The notes under the pieces are model-generated. The model did not search any database. It was not told the DNA's origin and saw only the letters and a list, made by a program, of their open reading frames with translations. A stretch of DNA of 64,000 nt from the NCBI RefSeq assembly GCF_003231285.1, contig NZ_QKNS01000010.1, positions 1-64,000 of the forward strand. The letters are read 5' to 3'. Shown piece after piece: positions 8,082-16,869 of the stretch. Numbering within the stretch: position 1 is the stretch's first letter; every line of letters starts with the position of its first letter. The position numbers were made by a program, and so were the translations under genes. The stretch comes from Hymenobacter sediminis. Lineage in GTDB: Bacteria > Bacteroidota > Bacteroidia > Cytophagales > Hymenobacteraceae.

Positions 8082-8643
8082 TTAAGTTGTGGGGCACAAG
8101 CGGTTAGGATGGCCGCCAGGCGCTGCTGGCGGAGTAGCCGGTCGTTTGGCTAGCACCAGTCCCAGCAGGAGCGCACGCCTAGCCGTCCGACCCAAGTGTA
8201 GGAAGGCCGCCTGTGCAGCGGGTTGGTGGGCGAAAGCCTGAGCGAGGTTGGCCGGTAGGTGCAGCATCTCCACCTCATCCAGCAGCGTCCAGGAGCCGTT
8301 TTGTTGCGCTGCTGCTACCCGGGCCAGTCCGGCAGGATCATCTGTCCCGCCGCCAACAGGCGCTGAATTTTTCTCCTTGTTGACCTTAGACCAACCGCTG
8401 GTGGCTTTGCGTGGACTAAAGTATTGCCGATAGGTATGCTCATCCATGGGCTTCGCTTGGCTGTCTATCCAGTCGAAGCATAGCGCCTCATCTATGACTT
8501 CACTCCACCGCAGGGTAGAGATGCCAGCAATTTTCTTATGATACACCAGCCAGCCCCCGATAGGTGGTCGTGGTGGAGCTGCAGCCATTGCCGCCACTGA
8601 TGCTGGTTCTGTGGGCAGATTAAGGCACTTGTTCCTTATTCAT
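8082..8643 (-). pseudogene. YdeI/OmpD-associated (OmdA) family protein, several frameshifts
   Basis: The family's usual ~190-residue protein can be rebuilt from three frames. ATG 8643 gives MNKEQVP, the frame then shifts to read LICPQNQHQWRQWLQLHHDH up to LSG near 8553, then shifts to GWLVYHKKIAGISTLRWSEV and on through FDWIDSQAKPMDEHTYRQYF, ATSGWSKVNKEKNS and AQQNGSWTLLDEVE. Near the end, after LVLAKRPAT, the expected tail (LRQQRLAAILTACAPQ) is in yet another frame. Three independent shifts point to a decaying gene. The family is of poorly defined function (PF13376, acid/peptide-stress association). The long open frame 8082-8597 is only its central part. Confidence 0.7.
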
Positions 8644-8694
8644 AAGATAAGGAACGGTTTACCTGCATAAAGAAAAAGGCAAGCGACGACTCGC

Positions 8695-9600
8695 TTACGC
8701 CACTGGAATTGCCGTCCTCCGCTCGTGAGCCAGAATCGCCGTGCTGATTTCCTGCGGAGCGTTTTCCTGAATAAAGTGTTTGACCTGTGGCAGCAGCAAT
8801 ACCTGGTGCGCGGGCAAATGCTGTTGTAGCCGGCGGCGGTCTGGCTCCCGAAATGCTCCATCTGCCTCGCCCCAAATAAGTAGGGCCGGCTTTTCCCGTA
8901 GCTTCGCCAGCCCAGCTTCTACCTCCGCCAAATACGCGTGGCTATGCGTAATCTCTTTGGGCAGTATCCATGTGGGAAGGCGGGAAGCCGGTGTGGCGAA
9001 AGGCCCCAGATAAGCGGCTAATTCCGCCTCGGTAAGCTGGCGATTCATGCCGGCTGGGATGAGCAGCCGGGCTATTAAGTTGTAGTGCCTGTTCAGCCAG
9101 CGGGAAAGAGAACTGCCGAAGAGTTTAGAGAAGGCTACCATACCGCCTTGAGCGGGCCAGGCAAAAGTGTTGCCTATGATAAGGGAGTGAATCAGGTCTG
9201 GGCGGCGGCCGGCAAAACCCAATCCAATTGGACCGCCCCAATCTTGCACCATGACACGCAGGTCGCACAGACCCAGATGCTCGACTACCTGCTCCACGAC
9301 CTGCGAGTGCTCGCGCGGCGTGAAGCCATACCCCGGCCCGGCAGTACTAAGTCCGAAGCCAGGGTAGTCCAAGGCGATGCAGCGAAAATGTGGGGCCAGC
9401 TTCGGCACCAAGTGTCGATATAAGAAAGACCAGGTTAGGTTGCCATGCAGCAGCAACAGGGTGGGGCCGTGACCCTCATCGAGGTAATGAATGGTGTGAC
9501 CAGCCAGTTGGAGCCAGTGGCTCTCAAAAGGAAAGAGGCGGCGATCAAGCCAACCGGGTACCAGACCGGAATGGTGCAGCGAAGAGGACTGAGGAGCCAT
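8695..9600 (-). CDS. Alpha/beta hydrolase, haloalkane dehalogenase-like
   Basis: 301 residues from ATG 9600; the frame is open to 9960 but the upstream part overlaps recombinase debris. Alpha/beta-hydrolase landmarks: oxyanion HGN in LLLLHGNLTWSFLYRHLV, nucleophile elbow VMVQDWGGPIGLGFA with Asp at residue 120 and Trp 121 (in dehalogenases a halide-stabilising Trp follows the nucleophile), acid Asp 247 in IWGEADGAF, and base His 275 in QVKHF. An Asp nucleophile followed by Trp is the signature of haloalkane dehalogenases, as opposed to Ser esterases or epoxide hydrolases with cap tyrosines; the second halide-binding residue cannot be judged without alignment. Cytoplasmic; no signal peptide. 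No operon partners. Confidence 0.8.
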   Translation of the reverse strand: MAPQSSSLHHSGLVPGWLDRRLFPFESHWLQLAGHTIHYLDEGHGPTLLLLHGNLTWSFLYRHLVPKLAPHFRCIALDYPGFGLSTAGPGYGFTPREHSQVVEQVVEHLGLCDLRVMVQDWGGPIGLGFAGRRPDLIHSLIIGNTFAWPAQGGMVAFSKLFGSSLSRWLNRHYNLIARLLIPAGMNRQLTEAELAAYLGPFATPASRLPTWILPKEITHSHAYLAEVEAGLAKLREKPALLIWGEADGAFREPDRRRLQQHLPAHQVLLLPQVKHFIQENAPQEISTAILAHERRTAIPVA

Positions 9601-9689
9601 ATAGGAGCGAACAGGTATTATTGTCAGGTGATGCACGAAGGTGCAGGGGACCAGTGACAGCCCTATGTCAGTACAGATGACCTCGGTTA

Positions 9690-9860
9690 CTATTTCGAGC
9701 AAAAAATTAAGCTGAACTACGCGGCGTTGAGCGCGAGTTGATGAAGGAGCGTACCCATGCGGGACTGGCCTCGGTCCGGGCCGGGGTCGGGTGGCCGCTG
9801 GTAGGGGCTGTCGGAAGAAACCGAGTTGAGCCGCATCAAGCAGCGAGAGATGGTAGGCCA
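9690..9860 (+). pseudogene. Remnant of a serine recombinase (resolvase/invertase)
   Basis: From 9711 the + strand reads AELRGVERELMKERTHAGLA, which matches the long alpha-E helix of small serine recombinases (consensus 'LAEFERELIRERTHAGLASA'). Upstream the catalytic domain is gone or scrambled, and downstream the DNA-binding part is frameshifted and broken by stops. It is a dead fragment of a mobile-element or plasmid resolvase. The - strand frame of the neighbouring hydrolase runs through the same bases but shows no family features here. Confidence 0.65.
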
Positions 9861-10087
9861 CGAGGTATGGCAGGCGTAGATCTATACCCTTCTCAAAGTA
9901 TATGTCACCTATGTCAAGTCCGGCTTGACTCGTGCGCTCCACTGACCACCTACCGCGCACGGTGGGAGAGTGGCCTTGTAACTGCTTTATTTCTAGGCAA
10001 CCGGTAGACGTTGATTATAGGGTTAATCGGACGGCCTTGGGCGGATGACCTTACTCAGTAATGCGAACGGATTGAAAACAAACCTCT

Positions 10088-10118
10088 CGTTTAGCTGAAC
10101 ATAATGTTCAGCTAAACG
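10088..10118. terminator. 31-bp perfect palindrome, end of the BCCT-usp operon (copy A)
   Basis: Arms CGTTTAGCTGAACAT (10088-10102) and ATGTTCAGCTAAACG (10104-10118) around a single base, 11 bases past the usp stop on the - strand, and followed on that strand by GAGAGGTTTGTTTT. It can serve as an intrinsic terminator. Its core TTAGCTGAAC/GTTCAGCTAA recurs at 55201-55225 in another hairpin with different outer arms, so it is also a member of a small palindromic repeat family. Confidence 0.7.
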
Positions 10119-10129
10119 GGAAGAATAGC

Positions 10130-11005
10130 TTACTTGGCTACTTCCTCCGAGTACGCCAACCACAGCGGAAGGGGCAGGTCCATGTGGTAGACCTCTTTTG
10201 GCACACTCCCAAAGCTCAGGGAAGGCAACGGATTAATTTCTTTTAGCCCGAGTACCAGCAGGTCATGCTTGCCTTTAGCTAAGTGAAGGCGAATGCGCTC
10301 GGCGACGCTTTTGTTGGCGGCCCGTACTAGGGTGTAAGGCACGCGGGCAATTTCCGGGTGCTTGCGCTGCAAGGCGGCAAAGCGCCCCTGCACAATTTCT
10401 TCCGCCTTCCTGATGGCCTTTTCCTCCGAGATAAGCGGGAAGTACTGGGTGGGCAGCCGGTACACATGCAGTAGCTCTAACTGCAGACCTAGTTGCTCCG
10501 AGAGGTTCTGGCTTAGCCGCAGGGCGTGTACCGAACTGGGGGAAAAGTCTATAGGCACCAGCGCCTTACGGATACTGCTGGCGGCCGTTTCCGGGAATAT
10601 CAGTATACTGCATGGCATCAACTGCAGTAGCTTGGTGCCCAGGGTGCCGGTGCTTTTGTCACTCCTTTTCTTGCCGAGCAGAGTCAGGTTTATGTGGTAG
10701 CGCTTGACCAGCTGAACCAATATGGCCTCCGTGTTGGGTTCCTCACTGACTAGTATTTCGTGGGCGGTGGCGTTGCCGAACTGCTCGGTCACAATGTCGT
10801 GCAGGTTGCCTTCTACCTCGCTAGCCAGATCCACGTCGCCGAACCACTCGTGGAAGTCGTCGCTCAGCTCGGCCACCTTGATGTTATGCACGAAGTACAC
10901 CTTGCCCACCAATAGCCGCTCACAGAGGGAGCGGGCGAAGGCTACCAGTTTTTCATCTAATTCACTCAGGTCCAAGCAAACCATCATGGCGTCAATTGTA
11001 ATCAT
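10130..11005 (-). CDS. Universal stress protein, tandem UspA domains
   Basis: 291 residues from ATG 11005, whose ATGA overlaps the TGA of the BCCT transporter gene: translational coupling. Two Usp domains: residues 1-140 (MITIDAMMVCLDLSELDEKL, then NLTLLGKKRSDKSTGTLGTK) and about 145-291 (KALVPIDFSPSSVHALRLSQ, ending DLLVLGLKEINPLPSLSFGS). The Walker-like G-2x-G-9x-G(S/T) ATP-binding stretch is recognisable in domain 1 (LLGKKRSDKSTGTLGT) and partly altered in domain 2. Many ion and osmolyte transporters carry or are paired with Usp domains that sense nucleotides; here the Usp is probably a regulatory partner of the transporter. Longer open frames upstream overlap the transporter and are not the start. 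Confidence 0.85.
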   Translation of the reverse strand: MITIDAMMVCLDLSELDEKLVAFARSLCERLLVGKVYFVHNIKVAELSDDFHEWFGDVDLASEVEGNLHDIVTEQFGNATAHEILVSEEPNTEAILVQLVKRYHINLTLLGKKRSDKSTGTLGTKLLQLMPCSILIFPETAASSIRKALVPIDFSPSSVHALRLSQNLSEQLGLQLELLHVYRLPTQYFPLISEEKAIRKAEEIVQGRFAALQRKHPEIARVPYTLVRAANKSVAERIRLHLAKGKHDLLVLGLKEINPLPSLSFGSVPKEVYHMDLPLPLWLAYSEEVAK

Positions 11006-12666
11006 AGCGTCGGGGCAGTTGGCGGTACGGGAGGGCCGGTGTTGGGTTGAGGAGCTTGCGCCTCCTGTTTCTGGGCCCGCCTGGCTAGCATCTCGGCTAC
11101 CAGTTGCTGGTAGGCCTTGCGCTGGCGGGTACTTTGCAGGCGGGTTTCTTCCTCCAACTCCTCGCTCAGCCCCTGGTAGAGGCTGTAGCACATGAGCAGC
11201 AGAATAATGGCAAAGGGCAGCCCCGTGATGATAACGGCCGTTTGCAGGGCCTGTAGCCCACCCCCCAGTAGCAGCACTGCCGCAATGCCTCCACCCGACA
11301 GCGCCCAGAATACGCGGGTAGCCACTGAAGGGTCGGGGTTGCCGCCGGAGGTGAGGCTGACTACTACCAACGACCCGGAATCGGAGGAGGTGACAAAGAA
11401 CCCAGTGATCAGCAGGATGCCGATAACCGAAAGCGCCGTGGGAAACGGCAGCTGCTCGAAGAAGACGAAGAGCGCCGTGGACACGTCGGTGGCCACAGCT
11501 TTAGCCACTGCCGTATTGCCGGCCAATACCTCGCGCAGGGCGGTGCTGCCGAACACCGTCATCCACAGAAACGAAAGCAAGGACGGCACAATCAGCACCC
11601 CCAGCACAAATTCCTTGATGGTGCGCCCCTTCGATACGCGCGCAATAAAAATGCCCACGAACGGTGCCCACGAAATCCACCAAGCCCAGTAGAATACCGT
11701 CCAGGTGCCCTGCCAGTTGGTATTGCTAAAAGCCTCATTCCAGAAGGCCAGTTGCATAAAGTTGCCAATGTAATAGCCTGTATTCTGCACAAAGGAGCCC
11801 AGAATAAACACAGTCGGTCCCAGCACCAGCACGGCCACCAGCACCAGCAGCGCAATGCGCACGTTCCACTCGCTCAGGATGCGTACACCCTTGTCAACCC
11901 CGGTCATCACCGACACGGTGGCAATGCCGGTAATGACGGCAATGAGAATAACCTGGGTCGTGACGTCGTTGATGATGACCGGGAACACGTGGTGCAGCCC
12001 CGCCGCCACCTGCTTTACCCCCAGGCCCAGGGAAGTAGCCAGGCCGAAGAGGGTCGCAATAACTGCCAGGATATCAATCACGTCGCCGCTGATGCCGTGA
12101 ATCCGCTCGCCCAGGAAAGGGTAAAAGGCGGAGCGTACCGTGAGGGGCAGCTGGCGGTTGTAGGTGAAAAAGGCTAGGGCCAGGGCCACCAGCGCGTAAA
12201 TGGCCCAGGCGTGCAGGCCCCAGTGCAGGAAGGTAAAGTTCATGGCCTGCCGGGCGGCCGCCGGCGTGCCCGGCTCCCCGAGCGGGGGCGTCTGGAAGTG
12301 GGTAATGGGCTCTGCCACGCTCCAGAACAGCAACCCTATGCCCATGCCCGCGCTGAACAGCATGGCAAACCAGGAGCTGGTGCTGAACTCCGGCCTGGCA
12401 TCCTTGCCGCCCAGCCGGATGTCACCAAACCGACCAAACGCCAGAAACAGGCAGTAGGCTACGAAGATGTTCACGCTCAGAATGAACAGCCACCCCATGT
12501 TAGAGGTGACTGAAGTTTGAATCCGGGCAAAGAATGCCTCGGCGTCCTGTCGGAAGATCAGCACAAGCGCGATGCTGAGCACGAGAATGACAATGGACGG
12601 CCAGAACACCGGTCCGTTTACCTCCAACCCGAATGATTTATTGGTATCAGTTCCTGTTTTACTCAT
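11002..12666 (-). CDS. BCCT-family transporter (choline/betaine/carnitine type)
   Basis: 554 residues, about 12 transmembrane helices. The family signature is clear: WWISWAPFVGIFIARVSKGR followed by TIKEFVLGVLIVPSLLSFLW in TM8-9, and the glycine-rich TM3 stretch GMGIGLLFWSVAEPITHF, which resembles the BetT/H+-coupled branch more than Na+-coupled BetP (no Met-Gly-Ile-Gly followed by TTEP). The C-terminal ~60 residues are a cytoplasmic, charged then proline-rich tail. It imports quaternary-ammonium compatible solutes under osmotic stress. First gene of a two-gene operon with the universal stress protein, stop and start overlapping by ATGA. Confidence 0.92.
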   Translation of the reverse strand: MSKTGTDTNKSFGLEVNGPVFWPSIVILVLSIALVLIFRQDAEAFFARIQTSVTSNMGWLFILSVNIFVAYCLFLAFGRFGDIRLGGKDARPEFSTSSWFAMLFSAGMGIGLLFWSVAEPITHFQTPPLGEPGTPAAARQAMNFTFLHWGLHAWAIYALVALALAFFTYNRQLPLTVRSAFYPFLGERIHGISGDVIDILAVIATLFGLATSLGLGVKQVAAGLHHVFPVIINDVTTQVILIAVITGIATVSVMTGVDKGVRILSEWNVRIALLVLVAVLVLGPTVFILGSFVQNTGYYIGNFMQLAFWNEAFSNTNWQGTWTVFYWAWWISWAPFVGIFIARVSKGRTIKEFVLGVLIVPSLLSFLWMTVFGSTALREVLAGNTAVAKAVATDVSTALFVFFEQLPFPTALSVIGILLITGFFVTSSDSGSLVVVSLTSGGNPDPSVATRVFWALSGGGIAAVLLLGGGLQALQTAVIITGLPFAIILLLMCYSLYQGLSEELEEETRLQSTRQRKAYQQLVAEMLARRAQKQEAQAPQPNTGPPVPPTAPTL

Positions 12667-13161
12667 GCATCGTGTGGTTATTGTTCAGAAGTAAGCCTCT
12701 TTCCTCATGGGAGCATACCGGCTTGTCATTCCTCCCAGAGAGCCAGTAAACAGACACCAGCCGCCCCAGCTAGGTACGGACCGAACGCGGCGGTGCAGCT
12801 GCGCATCGGTCTGGGGAAACATGTCTGCGGCATGTTCAAATGCGCGTGCGTTCATCCCCACTCATTGGGCCGCTACATGAGCCTGTACAACGCGCCCCAT
12901 TCCTCAACCAGTTACGGTGGCGGTAGAGCACTTGTTATCTTTACCCTGCTTGTGGCACACTGATAGGAATTACAAGGATGCCGCTTTTTTAGTTGGTATT
13001 CAGCTCGTTGCCGGAATCACTGAAGCTGTTACGTTGCCTCATGCAGGCTAGCCTGGGAAGCTGTACGGGAGCGTCAGAAGTACACCCGACACGGGATGCT
13101 GAAAACCCTAAGGCGTATGCTTGCGTGTGTAGTAGCTCCGGCCACCAGGTCGGGAGAGGCG
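12667..13161. other. Divergent intergenic region between BCCT and MscS genes
   Basis: About 495 bases with no coding frame I trust. It must contain the promoters of both osmotic genes. A stretch CTTGTTATCTTTACC near 12932 resembles the Bacteroidetes -7 element (TAnnTTTG) imperfectly. No hairpin stood out. Confidence 0.4.
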
Positions 13162-14115
13162 ATGGATTTTTCGATTGCGTGGCAGAAGCTACACCAGATT
13201 GGCCGGGAACTGATGGCAGCCCTGCCCACCATGGCCATTGGCCTGGTTGTTTTCATCGTGTTTGTGCTGCTGGCCCGGGGCATACGCGCCGTGGTTGGTC
13301 GGGTAACGCACCGCCGGAAGGGCAGCCAGAGCCTATCGCTGCTGCTGAGCCGACTGACTTACGTGGCCGTGCTCATAGTAGGTGTACTGGTGGTAGCTAC
13401 TATCGTGCTGCCGGGCTTCACCCCCTCCAGCTTGATCAGTGCCCTGGGCGTGGGCGGTATCGCCATCGGCTTTGCCTTCAAGGATATCTTTCAGAACTTT
13501 TTGGCTGGTATCCTGCTCCTGCTTACCGAGCCGTTCAAACTCGAAGATCAGATCAAGTACAAAGACTTTGAGGGTACGGTGGAATCCATCCAGACCCGCG
13601 CTACAACTATTAAAACGTACGACGGCCGGCGCGTAGTTATTCCCAACGCGGAGCTATTTACCAACGCCGTGACCGTGAATACCGCTTACGACAAGCGCCG
13701 CCTACAGTACGATGTGGGCATTGGCTACGGCGACGACATTGCCCGGTCCCGGCAACTCATACTGGACGCCATGCGCGAAGTCGACGGTGTGCTGGCTGAA
13801 CCCGCGCCGGAAGCTTTGGTCATGGATCTGGCGGAAAGCACCGTCAACATCCGGGCGCGCTGGTGGGTAAACCCGCCGCGGCAAGCCGATATCCTTGACG
13901 CTCAGGACAAAGTACTCGAAGCAATCAAGAATAAGCTCACCGAACACGGCATTGACCTGCCCTTCCCGACGCAGCAGCTGCTCTTCCACGATCAAACCGA
14001 AGCCACGGACGGTGACCGACGCCGCCAGCGCGAAGGGTGGCCTCCCGGCACAGGGAACGTGCCCCATGCACGTGCGGCTACGCCCCCCGCGGCGGCTCCA
14101 GAACCCCCATGCTGA
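13162..14115 (+). CDS. Small-conductance mechanosensitive channel, MscS family
   Basis: 317 residues. ATG 13162 was preferred over ATG 13096 because it gives the usual short N-terminus and is preceded by a purine-rich GGGAGAGGCG. Three transmembrane helices are followed by the MscS pore helix with alternating Gly/Ala (SALGVGGIAIGFAFKDIFQN) at about residues 92-112, then the beta domain (LEDQIKYKDFEGTVESIQTR, TYDGRRVVIPNAELFTNAVT) and the alpha/beta vestibule. The last ~35 residues are low-complexity Pro/Ala-rich. It opens under membrane tension to release solutes after osmotic downshift. It is divergent from the BCCT uptake gene, a functional counterpart. Confidence 0.92.
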   Translation: MDFSIAWQKLHQIGRELMAALPTMAIGLVVFIVFVLLARGIRAVVGRVTHRRKGSQSLSLLLSRLTYVAVLIVGVLVVATIVLPGFTPSSLISALGVGGIAIGFAFKDIFQNFLAGILLLLTEPFKLEDQIKYKDFEGTVESIQTRATTIKTYDGRRVVIPNAELFTNAVTVNTAYDKRRLQYDVGIGYGDDIARSRQLILDAMREVDGVLAEPAPEALVMDLAESTVNIRARWWVNPPRQADILDAQDKVLEAIKNKLTEHGIDLPFPTQQLLFHDQTEATDGDRRRQREGWPPGTGNVPHARAATPPAAAPEPPC

Positions 14116-14173
14116 CGAAACTCCGGGTGCTGATGTGCTGCAAGAAAGGATACGCGGTCAGTACAGTCGGGCT

Positions 14174-14703
14174 TTAAGGCGTAGGATCTGTTCCTCGTAC
14201 GTCCCGCAGCACGGAGTCGGGACTGGAAGTGGTTTGCTGAAGCACACTCAAGTCGCCGCCCGTTTCCAGCACCACGGCGGCCGCTTCGGTCACGCTGCTC
14301 AGCCCCTGGGCCCGCAGTTCGGCTAGTATTTCGTCTTCCGTGAGGCGCTCGGCGCGTAGAGCCGCCGGAAGGAACCGGCCCTGGTACACTAGCAAAGTCG
14401 GTTCGGACTTTACCAGCCGGCTGACCACCCGGGAGCGCACCGACAGCCAGGTGATGTTGAATTGCAGCAGGATCAGCAGCGCAAAGGCCACCAGCCCGCG
14501 GCCAGGGCCACGCTTTTGGTGAGCAGCACCGTGGCCAGCGTGGAGCCCAGCGCCACGGTTACCACCAGGTCGAAGGCGTTCATCTTGGTCAGCGTACGCT
14601 TGCCCGATGCCCGCAGCAGGATGATCAGCCCGGCGTACGCGGCCACGCCCACGATGAGGGTGCGGGCAATGCTCGTCCAGGAAGAAAAGAAGGCTTGTTC
14701 CAT
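14174..14703 (-). pseudogene. DUF421 (YetF-type) membrane protein with a frameshift
   Basis: From ATG 14703: MEQAFFSSWTSIARTLIVGV, then RASGKRTLTKMNAFDLVVTV and ALGSTLATVLLTKSVALA, which are the three helices and the 'GKR.....AFD.V....G' motif of DUF421. At about 14495-14501 the reading moves to another frame, which carries the rest: GLVAFALLILLQFNITWLSV, then the soluble domain KSEPTLLVYQGRFLPAALRA and LTEDEILAELRAQGLSSVTE to the end at 14174. A one-base change in a GC-rich run would restore a ~175-residue protein of usual length, so this is either a young pseudogene or a sequencing error. Probable operon with DUF2254 (gap 72 bases). Confidence 0.75.
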
Positions 14704-14775
14704 ACCACGGTGAGGGTAAATGAGTGAACGTAGGCGAGGGGGCAGTAGCCCCCAACGATGGGAAGCAACCAGTGC

Positions 14776-16098
14776 CTAGCGCAAGCGGGGCAGCAACTCG
14801 CTGAGTCGTTCGTGTACTTGGGCGCGCTCGTAGTCCGTAGACAGCGTACGCTCGGCGGCTTCTTCCAGCAACTCGGCTTGCTGGCGCAAGACCCGGAGCC
14901 GGCTCGGGTCCTGCGTACGTTGGGCGATGGTAGCCAGGGCCGTGAGCAGACGCAGGAACACGGCCGCGTTGCCGTCGGCGTTGCTGCGCACCTGGTCGAA
15001 GGCCGTGGCCACGAACTGCGCAAAGGACGGGCGCACGGCTACCACGCGCACCCGGTTCGCGTCGGCGCGCAGCGGCTCGGCCAAGCGGCGGTCGGCCAGC
15101 TGCGCGAGCAGGTCGCCCAGGTGGTCGATGCCGATGATGGCCGTAGTGGTGTCGTTGATGCCCGGCGAGAGGGCCTTGAGGGCAATGTCCACAATCTGGC
15201 GCAGGCCGAAACCCGCGTCCTGCTCGATGGTGCGCTGGCTGCCAAGACTGAATAAGGCGTTGGCTTGCCGCGTCAGCTCGTCCGTCACGGCCAGTTCACC
15301 GCTTTCGTAGTGCGCCACCGACACCAGGGCCGCCCCGCGGGCCACGAAGCCGCCGATACCATGCTCCATGCGCACTATGCCATCCAGTGTGCGGGCCAGC
15401 GCCAGCAGGCCGTCTTCGTCTACGTGTTGCACGTAGCCGGTAGCGCGGGCCGATATCGGCTGCCAGTGCAGCTGGCCAGCCTGCCGCAGCAGCTCCTGCA
15501 TTTCGGCTTCGTCGGCCCGCTGGCCCAGCTCGTCGGGAAACAGGCGGCGGATAGCGGCTTCCGTTTCCTCGGTGGCGTTGCGCACGATGTTGGCGGCCTG
15601 GATGGAGGAAGCCATATGGTGAATGAAAAAGATCAGCACCCCGATGCTGATCAGTGCCAGCACTAGGCCCATGCCCACGGCCAAGGAGGGAATGAAGCGG
15701 CCTTCGTCGCCGCCGCGGATGGTACGTAGCACGATCAGGCAGTAGACGAAAATGCTGACGAAGCAGCCTAGCACGAGCTGATTAACCCGGTCGCGCATAA
15801 AGTTGCGCAGCACCCGCGGGGTGTACTGGCTCGATACCTGCGCCAGGGTGCTCAAGGTCAGCGAAAAGATCAGGCCGGCCACCGTGACCATGGAGCCCGC
15901 AATGGCCGTGAGCATGCCGCGGGCGCCGTCGGCCCCGGCCCCGAACAGCAATGGGTACTCCCGCAGCCCGTCGTGCGGCACGCGGGCATCGAGCAGCACT
16001 AGGCCAAAGGCCAGCAGGATGGCGCCGGCCACCATCAGCGTCGGCACAAACCAGAGGCTGGCGTTCAGGTTCTGCCACAGGGCGCGAAGTCGGTTCAT
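14776..16098 (-). CDS. DUF2254 family membrane protein
   Basis: 440 residues from ATG 16098 (MNRLRALWQNLNASLWFVPT). Four transmembrane helices lie in the first ~170 residues, with the family motifs GADGARGMLTAIAGSMVTVA and SSQYTPRVLRNFMRDRVNQL between them. The C-terminal two thirds is cytosolic and includes ALSPGINDTTTAIIGIDHLG, the most conserved DUF2254 stretch. No biochemical function is established for the family; it is often found near ion channels and stress genes, as here. The long open frame extending upstream to 16326 overlaps the otsAB remnant and is not coding. Confidence 0.88.
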   Translation of the reverse strand: MNRLRALWQNLNASLWFVPTLMVAGAILLAFGLVLLDARVPHDGLREYPLLFGAGADGARGMLTAIAGSMVTVAGLIFSLTLSTLAQVSSQYTPRVLRNFMRDRVNQLVLGCFVSIFVYCLIVLRTIRGGDEGRFIPSLAVGMGLVLALISIGVLIFFIHHMASSIQAANIVRNATEETEAAIRRLFPDELGQRADEAEMQELLRQAGQLHWQPISARATGYVQHVDEDGLLALARTLDGIVRMEHGIGGFVARGAALVSVAHYESGELAVTDELTRQANALFSLGSQRTIEQDAGFGLRQIVDIALKALSPGINDTTTAIIGIDHLGDLLAQLADRRLAEPLRADANRVRVVAVRPSFAQFVATAFDQVRSNADGNAAVFLRLLTALATIAQRTQDPSRLRVLRQQAELLEEAAERTLSTDYERAQVHERLSELLPRLR

Positions 16099-16261
16099 CT
16101 GTAGAACTACTGGGCAACGCGCTGCTGGGTTCGGCCGGAACCGGGAATCCGCGCCGCGCTGGTGAGGACCAGCCGCGCGGTCCGTTGGCGCCCACCGGCG
16201 CCGTCGTTGGCAATGCCTCCGCCCCGGCTGCTGTCGCGTAAACCTCGGCTCAGCGCAGCAA

Positions 16262-16627
16262 CTACCGTACCTCGGCGGGCGAGTCGACGTGGTAGCGGGC
16301 CGCCAAGTGCCGTGCAAGGTCCACACGCACGGTGTAGGCCCCGGCGGGCAGCCCCTGGAAGGTATCCTCGTCGGTGCAGTCGTCGCCCACTGCCAGGGTA
16401 AACACCGGGGCCATGCTGTCGGCCTGCAGCTGCTCGGTTACGTATGCCTGCTCCGCCTCGTCCTGCACAAACAGCCCCGGCCAGCCCACCCACACGTTGT
16501 TGTTGGTCCGGGAGATGGACCCCAGCCCTGTCTCCAGCCCGCCTTCGCTGGGCTGAAACGTGAGGCTGTCTTCGGTGCGCAGTACTCTGGAGGGCAGACG
16601 GTTGGAGACGATAAGCGTGCGGGGCAT
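16262..16627 (-). pseudogene. Collapsed bifunctional trehalose-6-phosphate synthase/phosphatase (otsA-otsB fusion) remnant
   Basis: An in-frame 121-codon ORF from ATG 16627 joins the two ends of a much larger protein. The start, MPRTLIVSNRLPSRVLRTED then PSEGGLETGLGS and NNNVWVGWPGL, is the N-terminus of GT20 trehalose-phosphate synthases. After QLQADSMAPVFTL it jumps to AVGDDCTDEDTFQGLPAGAY, the last HAD motif of trehalose-phosphate phosphatase, and ends normally for that domain (YHVDSPAEVR). Bifunctional Bacteroidota enzymes are about 730 residues, so about 600 codons, including all of the synthase active site beyond the first loop, are missing without loss of frame. The product cannot make trehalose. 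Confidence 0.8.
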
Positions 16628-16869
16628 CGGCAGCAGGTTGGTGGAGCACGGGCACAAAAGCAGCCCCCATGCGAAAAGGCTGGATGACCAATAGTACGAT
16701 TTCTGCGCCGACAACCGGCCGCGGGCGCCCAGCACGGGGCGGCCGGGCTCTCGCCGCTCAGTGCCCTCCGGGTGAAACCAACGCGTGCTTTGACACCACC
16801 GGACGCGTGCTAAATGCCGACGTTGTTGAGCTTGACCCGTATGCGCCTGTATCACTTGCTTTCCCGCAT

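Noticed and set aside
8695-9960. Extended start of the dehalogenase-like gene at 9960
   Set aside because: The extra 120 residues overlap recombinase debris on the other strand and match nothing of the family; ATG 9600 gives the normal length.
10130-11191. Extended start of the Usp gene at 11191
   Set aside because: The extra residues overlap the transporter gene; the ATGA overlap at 11005 is the normal arrangement.
14776-16326. Extended start of DUF2254 at 16326
   Set aside because: The extension overlaps the otsAB remnant and is Arg/Pro-rich shadow; ATG 16098 fits the family.
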